Source: Chloroflexota bacterium (lineage in GTDB: Bacteria; Chloroflexota; Anaerolineae; Anaerolineales; E44-bin32). Taken from it: a stretch of 64,000 nt of DNA. Positions within the stretch are counted from its first letter, which is position 1. The number at the start of each line of letters is the position of its first letter. Shown one piece after another: positions 43,636 to 51,466 of this stretch. The position numbers were made by a program, and so were the translations under genes. A model generated the notes under the pieces. It saw only the letters and a list, made by a program, of their open reading frames with translations, did no database searches and was not told the origin of the DNA. The stretch covers positions 1 to 64,000 of the forward strand of contig JADFRQ010000005.1 in the NCBI GenBank assembly GCA_022561215.1. The letters run 5' to 3'.

Positions 43636-44718
43636 TTATTGAGCGCCTATGCGGATTACAACGAGCTTATCAGTTCCCGACTCAGCTCCCCAAATTTCGC
43701 CCGGTCGGCCTAGAATTTGGCGAACTTTCGCGGAGGGACTTGGCAGCCCGAATACAGTAAACGTCTCTTCCTGGGGATCGAAACGCACAATTGCGTTGGC
43801 GCCAAAATCACTCAGCCAAATGATATCGTTCTCATCAACATAGATGGCATACGCTTGAGGCTGATTTCCAGGCAGCTTCCACTCGCGCCAGGTATCATCC
43901 TTCGGATTGTATACGGCGACTTTGCCGGCATTCCACTCGCTGACCCAAATACGCCCTAAAGAATCAGCCCATACCCTGCGCGCGCCCTGGTTTGGCGTTG
44001 GAGGCTCTAAGATCGTCGCCTCCCGCGTATCAGAATCGATGCGTCCCACATAACTGTTTGCCAGCGAGGCATAATAAACAGTCCCATCAGGTGCACTGGC
44101 GATGCCATAGGGGCCTCGACCGCGCGGTGCGGAGAAGACTTCTAACGTGGCGCTTGCGGGGTCAAAACGACCATAAACACCATTCTGGCCGGTAAACCAT
44201 AGAATGCCCATATCGTCGAAGACAGCGGTGTTGAGATTGGCATTCCCTCCTCCTGCAGGCAGGTGAAAGACATCCACTTTTTCCGTGTCGGGATCTACAC
44301 GTACGATGGCATTAAGTCCACTATCGGTCACCCATGCTGCGCCATCGGGTCCGACAATCACGCCATGCGGAGCTGAGCCAACACCAAGGGCGATATGATG
44401 CGTTTCGCCAGTCTCCGGATCGAGGCGGCCCAGTGCGCCGAGTCGCTGCGCTGTGTACCAGACTGAGCCATCCGGGGCAGGTGCTACATCGTGAGGGTGA
44501 GATCCAGCGGGGACTGGATACTCCTGGAGAGTGGTTTCAATGGTTGGTGGATCGCTTGGTGGATCTTCTGAAGTTGGTATCGCCTCATTTTCAACAGAAG
44601 GTGGGACTGGGCTTGGTTCGCGGGTTGCTACAACCACACCGAGGGATTGCGTGGGTCCACTTGTACAAGCCGCCAGGGCATATACTAAAATTATGCCGGG
44701 TATCATTCGCAGGATCAT
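43636..44718 (-). CDS. Streptogramin (virginiamycin) B lyase-like beta-propeller lipoprotein
   Basis: Exported propeller. The signal MILRMIPGIILVYALAACTSG has lipobox ALAAC, followed by a Pro/Ser/Glu-rich linker. The propeller units have the Vgb repeat style: GSHPHDVAPAPDGSVWYTAQRLGALGRLDPETGE, GSAPHGVIVGPDGAAWVTDSGLNAIVRVDP, GRGPYGIASAPDGTVYYASLANSYVGRID, WKLPGNQPQAYAIYVDENDIIWLSDFGANAIVRFDP. Intracellular Vgb cleaves the depsipeptide ring; this secreted relative could act on another ligand or merely bind. 360 residues. No obvious partner nearby. Confidence 0.85.
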   Translation of the reverse strand: MILRMIPGIILVYALAACTSGPTQSLGVVVATREPSPVPPSVENEAIPTSEDPPSDPPTIETTLQEYPVPAGSHPHDVAPAPDGSVWYTAQRLGALGRLDPETGETHHIALGVGSAPHGVIVGPDGAAWVTDSGLNAIVRVDPDTEKVDVFHLPAGGGNANLNTAVFDDMGILWFTGQNGVYGRFDPASATLEVFSAPRGRGPYGIASAPDGTVYYASLANSYVGRIDSDTREATILEPPTPNQGARRVWADSLGRIWVSEWNAGKVAVYNPKDDTWREWKLPGNQPQAYAIYVDENDIIWLSDFGANAIVRFDPQEETFTVFGLPSPSAKVRQILGRPGEIWGAESGTDKLVVIRIGAQ

Positions 44719-44852
44719 TCGTAGTCTTTCCTCTTTACATTGCGCGTTCCCTGTTTAGTAATATTCTCATCGACATCTTCGCCAATTGCATTAGAAAAGA
44801 CCTTAGCTTTCCCGAAAATTATGGACAGCGAACGAAGATCAGCAGATTTGCT

Positions 44853-45785
44853 TCATTCAGAGTTCGGATTTTTACGAAACAGCGATTCGGTCCAAGTCTT
44901 TTGACTGCTATCAAAATGCGCCTTGGCCGTCTGCAAGAACGGGCGCATATGTTCGCGAATATAGCCGTCCAATCCCAATTCTGACGTCTTCGCTAACGTG
45001 TTTCGATAGCTATCGAGGATCTTTTCGTCCAGCAATTCCACACCTGTTTGGCCAGCCGCCATCACCAGGCCGGCACCCTTTTTGCTCAACGAAATGGCTT
45101 CGTATGCCATGACGCCCCCCAGTCTATCCAGCGATATGTTTTCTTGCTTGTTCAATTGCTGCATGCGCGCCCAGATCTCATCCATCTTCGGCAGTAGATC
45201 AAGCGTGCTTGCAAATGCCTTGGCGTAACCAGCCTGCATCTCTTCTGCCAGCTCTTCCAAACTTTCACGCGAGAGTGGTGGTATGTCGATCGCTAGCGCA
45301 CTTCGGTTCGCAGCGCTTTGCAGCGCTTCGAGAACATCTACCAATTCTGTCGCTTCATCATCCTCGGCCAAAACGCCGTTCTCCTTCAAACGTTTGATGA
45401 GGCGTTTCAGATACACTTTGCTTCCACCGGCTGCATCACCTGCGATGGCAAATACCCAAAGCGGAGAGAAACCCATCGTAAATAACCCCGCAGCTTCCAA
45501 CACCGTACCCGCCAGTTTGCGCTGCGCAAAGTCGGCGCTGAGGTCTACCTCCCCTACAGGATGATGACCCTCCATTTGGGCAACTTTCTCAAGGATGTAT
45601 TGCTGCATCATGCCAATGGTGACCTTGAAGGTCGTCGTTTCGCGCAGCGATTCTGGAAATACAGTTTCTGTGAAAAGGGTGCTCGCACCCACAGCAATCG
45701 CCGCCAAGGAGCGCAACGTGCGCTCCGGCATAGATAACAACTGGACCAACCGCTGGTGCACCGCATCCGAAAATGACTTTCTCAT
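44853..45785 (-). CDS. Helical hypothetical protein, 310 residues
   Basis: Not recognised. An amphipathic N-terminal helix (MRKSFSDAVHQRLVQLLSMPERTLRSLAAIAVGAST), a weakly hydrophobic middle (LFTMGFSPLWVFAIAGDAAGG) and long charged helices (LEELAEEMQAGYAKAFASTL, MQQLNKQENIS) suggest an all-alpha peripheral membrane protein, perhaps of the EcsC-like type; this is only an impression. ATG start; no signal peptide. Surrounded by unrelated genes. Confidence 0.7.
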   Translation of the reverse strand: MRKSFSDAVHQRLVQLLSMPERTLRSLAAIAVGASTLFTETVFPESLRETTTFKVTIGMMQQYILEKVAQMEGHHPVGEVDLSADFAQRKLAGTVLEAAGLFTMGFSPLWVFAIAGDAAGGSKVYLKRLIKRLKENGVLAEDDEATELVDVLEALQSAANRSALAIDIPPLSRESLEELAEEMQAGYAKAFASTLDLLPKMDEIWARMQQLNKQENISLDRLGGVMAYEAISLSKKGAGLVMAAGQTGVELLDEKILDSYRNTLAKTSELGLDGYIREHMRPFLQTAKAHFDSSQKTWTESLFRKNPNSE

Positions 45786-45916
45786 CCAGCAACACTCCTG
45801 GGAACAAGGTGATGATGTTTACTGCTCATGGCAAATAGTGCGTCATGCGCAGGGCCGGAGTGAGCGATGGCCGGCGCCATCAAAGTACAATAATAAACCT
45901 ACCATCAATCCGAGTT

Positions 45917-46644
45917 TTATTTTCCATACACAGAAATATGTTTTTGGCTCTCTTGGGTGAAGGCGTCCTTCGCCCAGGATCCCCAACGATCCTTGAGCCT
46001 TAAGCCTGCCAGATTCGCCATAAGATCGAATTCCGAGGGCCATGCGTAGCGCAATTTCACAGGATACAAGTTAACCTTGTTGTTCGTAAACAGAACATGT
46101 TGGCTTGTTATCTGCTGCAGAAGCGAATCGTGCAGGGTTACGTCGATACGCACCTGCTCTTCTCCCAGCTGCACAGCGCGCACATTTTGATTCTGATCTT
46201 AACGCGATAAATCAGGCACGAAGGCTTCAATAAGGAAGACACCTCCTGAGCTTAAATATGGTCGGCTGCGCTTTGAAAACAGCGCACCTGTTCTTCCTGG
46301 GTGAGCAGAGCATAGAACGTATTAAAGACCACATAAATTAAGTCAAATTGCTCATCCATTTCAATTTGAGCAAAGCTACCCATTGTGATCTCAATATCCC
46401 TGCCCCGCGGCTTGGTTTTCAATTTCGATACCATCGCTTCCGAACCATCAATACCATAAAGCTCGACGCCTTTTTTCTGCAGAGGCAGCGCCACTCTGCC
46501 GGTACCTATGCCAAGTTCCAGGGCCCGCCCTCCCTCTGCAAACTTATACAGTAGGTCGATGGAGTTCTGGTCAACCTCTTTATAAAACTCATCGTATACC
46601 TCGGCGATTCGTTCACCGTACGTCGTGATTTCAAATTTTTCCAT
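45917..46644 (-). pseudogene. SAM-dependent methyltransferase, frameshift plus nonsense codon
   Basis: Three pieces line up into one protein. The first 130 codons (MEKFEITTYGERIAEVYDEFY, ALELGIGTGRVALPL, YGIDGSEAMVSKLKTK) end prematurely at AADHI. Another frame picks up SSGGVFLIEAFVPDLSR, the expected motif after A-D-H-L-x-P-G-G, so there is an indel at about 46253-46260 (an extra AT). That frame meets TAA at 46199-46201 where family members have Tyr or Phe (R-Y-D-x-x-Q), then continues DQNQNVRAVQLGEEQVRIDVTLHDS ... KHISVYGK. The track lists only the ends as separate ORFs. The function is lost unless the lesions are sequencing errors. Confidence 0.85.
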
Positions 46645-46670
46645 CGCATGAACTCCAATAGCAGACTACT

Positions 46671-47201
46671 TCAGGTTCGAATCAATAAATAAAGCACTAT
46701 CGTGTGGCCGAAGTAAGTTTCCGTTTTGTTCGTGAGCATATCAATGTCAAATTTTTCGCTGAAGCGAAGCTCAACTTCATCATAGGGCAGCCTATTATCA
46801 AAGCACATCAGCAGGTATTGGCTGCCCGGATGGCTCAAGGGCAGCACGTTCGACACATACAAATCGCGATCCTTTCGATTTAGATCATTCAATGCACCAA
46901 AGTCCAGGAGAAAATCAAAGGTTCCGCGCACATTGCGCAGATCGGTGAGGTCGTCGCGGATAAATTCCACCTTCGCTCCCTCCGTCTGCGCGCGCTTACG
47001 GGCGAGTTTGATGGCAGTAGGTGAAAGGTCGATGCCGGTCACATCAAAGCCGTGTTTTGAAAGGTAGATGGATTCGATTCCCGCGCCGCAGCCAAGGTCA
47101 ATCGCACGCCCGGGAGTGATGCGGCCGCTTTCGACGAGTTCTTCAATTTCGGGTTTTGATCCGAAGACCCAATGAATGGGAATGTTGAAGAGCTGAATCA
47201 T
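46671..47201 (-). CDS. Class I SAM-dependent methyltransferase, TehB/thiopurine-like
   Basis: 176 residues. GRAIDLGCGAGIESIYLSKHGFDVTGIDLSPTAIKLARKRA is the SAM-binding core; VEFIRDDLTDLRNVRGTFDFLLDFGALNDLNRKDRDLYVSNVLPL follows. The start MIQLFNIPIHWVFGSKPEI resembles small tellurite-resistance/thiopurine-type methyltransferases. ATG start with no strong ribosome site. It is 26 bases from the decayed methyltransferase on the same strand, so two non-identical methyltransferases formed a pair; only this one is intact. Confidence 0.85.
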   Translation of the reverse strand: MIQLFNIPIHWVFGSKPEIEELVESGRITPGRAIDLGCGAGIESIYLSKHGFDVTGIDLSPTAIKLARKRAQTEGAKVEFIRDDLTDLRNVRGTFDFLLDFGALNDLNRKDRDLYVSNVLPLSHPGSQYLLMCFDNRLPYDEVELRFSEKFDIDMLTNKTETYFGHTIVLYLLIRT

Positions 47202-47383
47202 GCGGTAGATTGGTTCATAGAAGCGTTTTATACTCGTTTTCCCTTCTCACACACTCCGGGGCTCTGCTCGACTTTATTCGGGATTCACGCGTAACGCTCA
47301 TCATAACGAAGCCCAATGAATACAAAAATATTGGGGCTTCGCTCAACCGAATTAAATAATACGAAAACTCCGCCCGATAGTCT

Positions 47384-47947
47384 TCAGGCAACCGAAGAAT
47401 CCACGCGTCCATGCCAATAGTTGCCAAGAGCTTCATCAATTGCTGCGCGATTCCTATCCAATTCAGTTTGATCTTGCTTGTCCTCCAGGTGAGCGACGAT
47501 CGCCTGGGTTTCCGACGCGGTGAGGGCCACAAATCGCTCCCTAGCATAATCAAACCAGATCAGCATGGCGTAGCGTCGTCCATTAACGAGCACTGCTCCT
47601 GATGGTTCCGTCAATCCATGCGTGAGATTGAAGGTTGCATCCGTGTGTAGCAATTGGCCATCGAGAACGACGAGCAAGTAGGCAGGCAGATAGAAGCGGA
47701 ACGCGACATGCGAAAAAAAGCTAAGCGCGGAGGCATTCCCGATTCATGTATCGGGATCGATTTCGGGATAATAATCCCGGGGCAAACCACGCCCGCCATC
47801 CTGCGCGGCCAGTTTTTCTTGCAGCCCTCTGGCTCACAATGCCTCAGGCAAACGACGAACGCCGGATTCACGGATTCGGGCTGTTGGCTTGAACCCGAGT
47901 TTCGAAGGCGCGTCGAGCAGCACAATAGTCTTATCGTGAGAATTCAT
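47384..47947 (-). pseudogene. Arginase N-terminus fused to DUF6714-like C-terminus, two stops
   Basis: Reading on from ATG 47947 gives MNSHDKTIVLLDAPSKLGFKPTARIRESGVRRLPEAL, TGA, ARGLQEKLAAQDGG ... YYPEIDPDT, TGA, IGNASAL, then SFFSHVAFRFYLPAYLLVVLDG ... YARERFVALTASETQAIVAHLEDK. The first part follows arginase-family N-termini (LLDAPSxLG, G-V-R-R-L-P-E-A-L-R, D-P-E-T-x-I-R-N-A). The second half follows DUF6714 (ALSFLxxxAFRFYLPAYLL; YAxxRFxALTxxQxxAIxxFL). Both TGA codons sit where arginine (CGA) is expected. The track shows only the distal 97 codons. Looks like a recombined, decayed gene; the junction is near 47710-47730. Confidence 0.75.
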
Positions 47948-48108
47948 AGCATACTTCAGGTATACCGCGAATAGGCTTTATTAGCGCGAGCTGCGCTCGC
48001 CCAAGCGGTCAAAATCGATGCGCTGGGATTCAACGGGTAGCTGGCCACTTAGCTGCAATTGCCTCTTGGATGCCCGTATATCGCCTGCGCACTCCGCCTC
48101 CACGCCAA

Positions 48109-48258
48109 CAGAAATCTGAAGGATTTCTGTTAAGCAGCTTGACAACGTCGGCCGTAACTCCGCGCAATAATCACTTTCACACTCATCTGCAGGTCTAAAT
48201 TACCCATTTCCCTACTTGCCCACAGAAATCTGGAGGATTTCTGTTAAGCAACTTGACA
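48109..48258. repeat. Two direct copies of a 36-base hairpin-forming repeat
   Basis: Copies at 48109-48144 and 48223-48258 read CAGAAATCTG(A/G)AGGATTTCTGTTAAGCA(G/A)CTTGACA, differing at two positions. Each contains AGAAATC...GATTTCT, an internal inverted repeat. The second copy overlaps the end of the arginase-family gene region. The spacer between them has no gene. Confidence 0.85.
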
Positions 48259-48270
48259 CAGTCAAGTTGC
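48248..48270 (-). terminator. Hairpin overlapping the arginase-family stop codon
   Basis: GCAACTTGA, five-base loop, TCAAGTTGC: a perfect nine-base inverted repeat whose first arm contains the last codons and the TGA stop. On the minus strand no T-run follows directly, so it could be a stabilising 3' hairpin rather than a full terminator. Confidence 0.5.
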
Positions 48271-49095
48271 CATCATCCGTGCAATAATCTCTTTCAACAG
48301 TTTTGCCGCAGCCATCGCCGTGATTCCGACGACATCTTTATCGGGATTGTATTCCACAATATCAGCCCCTATTAATGTCCCCTTCAATCCTTGAATAAGT
48401 TTGATAATTTCGCGGGTCGTCATTCCCCCCGGCTCATGATGTGAGACGCCCGGTGCATACGCCGGATCAAGCACATCCATGTCCAGGGACAGATAAACGT
48501 ATTCTCCAAGCTCAATCTCAACTGCCGGATCCCACTCACGCATCTCAATTACCTGCACCCCAAAATTCTCTGCTTGTGCACGCAGATGCGGCGTCTGTGT
48601 CCTGATCCCCACCTGCACGAGTTGTTTTACAAGCCCTTGCTCCATAATGCGTGCAAAGGGTGAGGCGTGGGAAAACCGTTTCCCCGCGAATTCGTCGTAC
48701 AGATCGGCGTGGGCATCAAGCTGTAAGAGGCTCAATTGGGGATATTTCCCAGCGCACGCTCGCAAGATCGGATAGGTGATGGAATGGTCACCACCAAGCA
48801 CGGCGGCGCGACAATCGCGCTCCATCAATTGGCCAAGTGCTTTTTCGATCTCCCCAAACGCGGCTTTGTCAGAGGAAATTGCCAGGTCGCCAATATCCTT
48901 CCAGCCGGTATGTGCGCTTAGGTCCATTCCGTTCTCGGCACTCAAGTTAGTGGAATCGCTGTATAGACTTTCGCGGATGCGCACGGGTGCTTGCGCCTGA
49001 CCTGCCAGAAAAGTTGCGCCACCATCATACGGAATGCCCAGGACAGCAACCATGCCTGGCTGAAGTTTGTTAATTTCTTCGATGAGATCCGCCAT
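48262..49095 (-). CDS. Arginase/agmatinase/formiminoglutamase family hydrolase
   Basis: Binuclear manganese ureohydrolase, 277 residues. The three metal motifs are intact: GGDHSITYPIL, LLQLDAHADLYDEF, and SLDMDVLDPAYAPG. SHASPFARI and the C-terminal IVEYNPDKDVVGITAMAAAKLL are further family marks (E in V-E-Y-N-P as in agmatinases). Products would be urea plus ornithine or putrescine; the substrate cannot be fixed from the sequence. Next to the decayed arginase N-terminus, so two ureohydrolase genes once stood here. Confidence 0.9.
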   Translation of the reverse strand: MADLIEEINKLQPGMVAVLGIPYDGGATFLAGQAQAPVRIRESLYSDSTNLSAENGMDLSAHTGWKDIGDLAISSDKAAFGEIEKALGQLMERDCRAAVLGGDHSITYPILRACAGKYPQLSLLQLDAHADLYDEFAGKRFSHASPFARIMEQGLVKQLVQVGIRTQTPHLRAQAENFGVQVIEMREWDPAVEIELGEYVYLSLDMDVLDPAYAPGVSHHEPGGMTTREIIKLIQGLKGTLIGADIVEYNPDKDVVGITAMAAAKLLKEIIARMMAT

Positions 49096-49152
49096 TTTTA
49101 CTCCGGACTGAACTCAGTAAAATCCCCACGAACCTGACAGCAAATCGCTTAT

Positions 49153-49491
49153 TCACGCTTCCTGGAACGCTTTCAGACATTTTTCACCTTCATTATTGAG
49201 GGTTCCACCGAAGATCGAATCGACGTCCTTTTGGGCAAGGTCTAAACCGCTGCCATACGCGTAGCGAACCTCCTGGCTAGCGTGCTCAGCAAATGCTGCT
49301 TCTCGAAACTGCATGGGAACCGGGAATGTATAGATATAGTTGCCTTTGCCAAAAGCAAAGATCCCATACGTTTCAAGATGAATCAATACGGGTTTTGCAA
49401 ACACAACCCAGAGGTAATCCGTCGGTATTCTGGACGTGAGCTTCTCCAAGTCCCTGATCAAAACCGTCGGCTTTGCAGGTGCTGGTTGCAT
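49153..49491 (-). CDS. Hypothetical protein, 112 residues
   Basis: Unrecognised small protein: VLIRDLEKLTSRIPTDYLWVVFAKPVLIHLETYGIFAFGKGNYIYTFPVPMQ then EVRYAYGSGLDLAQKDVDSIFGG. Predicted mostly beta, no signal or membrane helix. Weak ribosome site before ATG 49491. Sits between the exporter and ureohydrolase genes, on the same strand. Confidence 0.55.
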   Translation of the reverse strand: MQPAPAKPTVLIRDLEKLTSRIPTDYLWVVFAKPVLIHLETYGIFAFGKGNYIYTFPVPMQFREAAFAEHASQEVRYAYGSGLDLAQKDVDSIFGGTLNNEGEKCLKAFQEA

Positions 49492-49550
49492 GATGTTGCC
49501 AATCGGAAGAAATTTCCACTTAGTACGTACATCGGATGTCGTTTTCAGGG

Positions 49551-50729
49551 CTAAAACGTGACGTAATTCCCGAGCAGGGATATGGCAATGAAGCTGACAC
49601 CGCCAACCGCTAGGGACGAACTCAAACCGACAATAAAAGGCTTAATGCCCAACTCCTTGAAGGATCGAAAGTTCGTACTCAACCCCACACCCGCCAATGC
49701 AACCACCAGGAAGTCGGCTGCCCAGGATTTTATGATTGAAATCAGCGAGCCCCAAGCAACGTCATCCCAAATTCCAAAGGCGGAAGCGCCCAGATTAATC
49801 CCCGCATCCCCAATCGATCGGAGGATCGCCAGGGTGATAAAACCAAGGATGAAGAGGGGTAAAAACTTTAAAATATTGGACTGCCTTCTCTCGCCGCTTA
49901 TTGAAGTATTTGTTCTGCGCGTGTAGGAGAAGGCCATCAAGGGAATGACCAGCGCCATAAAAACATTGCGCACCAGTTTTGTGACCGTGGCAACATCCAG
50001 CGCCAGCGATTGCCCAAAAACATCGGCATACACACTTGCTGATCCGACAACCTGTGAGGTGTCATGCACGGAGGTGCCCAGAAAGAGCCCCGCGCGTACT
50101 GCGTCACCCGCGAAAATTGCGTTGGCCAAGTAGGGATAAAAAATCGTCGCTACCAGTCCAAAAACGGTGATCACGGCGACGGCATAAGCCGACTCCTTCT
50201 CGTCGGCATCAATCGCTGGCCCCGTCGCCAGGATCGCGGAAACACCGCAGATCGCAGTTCCCACAGCGATGAGGATGCCCAGCCGATCAGGCAAATTCAG
50301 TCGCCTGCTGACAGTCGTCGTGATCAACAAAGCCCCAGCGATACATAACATAACGATGGGCACACCGATGGCCCCAAGTTTGAACACGTCAAAAATTGTC
50401 AGCCGGATCCCCAGCAGGATGATCCCCAGTCTTAGGACTTTCCTCACGGCAAAACGAATTCCCGGGGTGAAAACCTTGGGGATCGTCAGGATTGCACTAA
50501 GGATAAGCCCCATCAAAAGTGCCAACATGACCGCTGATATGGGCGATTTAGCGTAGCCGAGAAGATTGACGCCGAGGAATATACTCAATCCTTTGCTCAG
50601 CCAGGCCAGGGAAACAACGGCGATCAAACCTGGAAGCAGGCTTGGCGCCTCAGCAATACGCATGCCGAGCAAATTGCGCTCCAGGAAACCTAATGCTCCC
50701 GGTGATTTGGCTGAAGTGGGCTGGGACAT
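49551..50729 (-). CDS. Putative sulfate exporter family (YeiH/UPF0324) membrane protein
   Basis: Multi-helix inner-membrane protein of 392 residues. The UPF0324 pattern is plain: LLGYAKSPISAVMLALLMGLILSA, KVFTPGIRFAVRKVLRLGIILLGIRLTIFDVFKLG, GTAICGVSAILATGPAIDADEKESAYAVAVITVFGLVATIFYPYL, FLGTSVHDTSQVVGSASVY and DFLVVALAGVGLSTNFRSFKELGIKPFIVGL. The start ATG 50729 (MSQPTS) has GGAG six bases upstream; the track's 20-residue extension was dropped. Members may export sulfate or other small anions; the role is unproven. About 290 bases of upstream spacer hold its promoter. Confidence 0.9.
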   Translation of the reverse strand: MSQPTSAKSPGALGFLERNLLGMRIAEAPSLLPGLIAVVSLAWLSKGLSIFLGVNLLGYAKSPISAVMLALLMGLILSAILTIPKVFTPGIRFAVRKVLRLGIILLGIRLTIFDVFKLGAIGVPIVMLCIAGALLITTTVSRRLNLPDRLGILIAVGTAICGVSAILATGPAIDADEKESAYAVAVITVFGLVATIFYPYLANAIFAGDAVRAGLFLGTSVHDTSQVVGSASVYADVFGQSLALDVATVTKLVRNVFMALVIPLMAFSYTRRTNTSISGERRQSNILKFLPLFILGFITLAILRSIGDAGINLGASAFGIWDDVAWGSLISIIKSWAADFLVVALAGVGLSTNFRSFKELGIKPFIVGLSSSLAVGGVSFIAISLLGNYVTF

Positions 50730-51016
50730 ATACGGCTCCATCTTGCGTGATTTCATTGTTGCTGCGCGTGGAATAGTGCTTGCGCACAAGCCATTTCTAA
50801 CGAAACAGGATTGGCTTGCCCCAGTCTAAGGTCCCTTAATCGACGGCTTTCTCCAGGAGCATGCCTCCTCCAGTGCGGTAACAATAACATGCCCCACTCA
50901 CAGGGTGCGAGATTAAAATTTAATCAGTTTCCAAAATACCCTCAGTTGAAAACTATTTTTCTTTGCTGATCTTGATGCGCCAAATAAGCTCGGCGATTTA
51001 GGTGCGGAAATTTCGC

Positions 51017-51379
51017 TTAGTAGGTAAACATGCGGTCGTGTTCGACGGCAAGACGCACAAGATCTTTAGGACTCGCAAATTCGTACGACTTCCCTTCCAG
51101 GTCCTTCTCACTCAAACCTCTGCTCTTCGAGGACATACCAGAAAGATAGATCTTCACTCCGCTGGAAGCCACTGCATCATAAGGCTCTCGAAGGACCCCC
51201 GTTCCCAGTCCGCGCAGGTGATCGATTGCCCCCTCTCGCATGAGCTGCACACCATCCCCCGCGAGAAACAGGGTGACAGAATGACCCTCTTCAATTGCTG
51301 CCTTGGCAATATGAAAGCCCAGGGCCGCGCGGGTCGGGTGTTCTGGTCCATGGGTGATATGCACCAATATCTTCGCCAT
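51017..51379 (-). CDS. DsrE/DsrF-like sulfur-relay family protein
   Basis: DsrE-fold protein, 120 residues: MAKILVHITHGPEHPTRAALGFHIAKAAIEEGHSVTLFLAGDGVQLMREG, then LREPYDAVASSGVKIYLSGMSSKSRGLSEKDLEG. The fold pattern (x-T-x-G-x-x-x-x-x-R-A, FLxGDGVxL) is typical, but the cysteine that carries sulfur in DsrE proteins at the C-G/C-x-x position is replaced by serine (Y-L-S-G-M-S-S), so sulfur transfer by this route is doubtful. The ATG has AAAGGAGAAA ahead. Sits between the YeiH exporter and the sensor-like membrane protein. Confidence 0.85.
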   Translation of the reverse strand: MAKILVHITHGPEHPTRAALGFHIAKAAIEEGHSVTLFLAGDGVQLMREGAIDHLRGLGTGVLREPYDAVASSGVKIYLSGMSSKSRGLSEKDLEGKSYEFASPKDLVRLAVEHDRMFTY

Positions 51380-51466
51380 TCTATTTCTCCTTTTAACAAA
51401 ATTTGCTTGCCGGTTGGGAAAGCCTCGCTTACCAAGCGGAATTCTACACGTTATCACACACGATCT

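Noticed and set aside
44334-44984. 216-codon plus-strand ORF opposite the streptogramin-lyase-like gene
   Set aside because: Antisense to a repeat-propeller gene with clear family sequence; composition is atypical.
47611-47925. 104-codon minus-strand ORF near the arginase fragment
   Set aside because: It is in another frame than both the arginase and DUF6714 segments and rich in unlikely Cys/Ser/Arg; shadow of the pseudogene.
26330-47946. Recoding of TGA (as Trp, Arg or Sec) as an explanation for the internal stops
   Set aside because: The TGA codons replace tryptophan in one gene and arginine in others, while ordinary genes here end with TGA, other breaks are TAA/TAG, and frameshifts accompany them; decay explains all, recoding does not.
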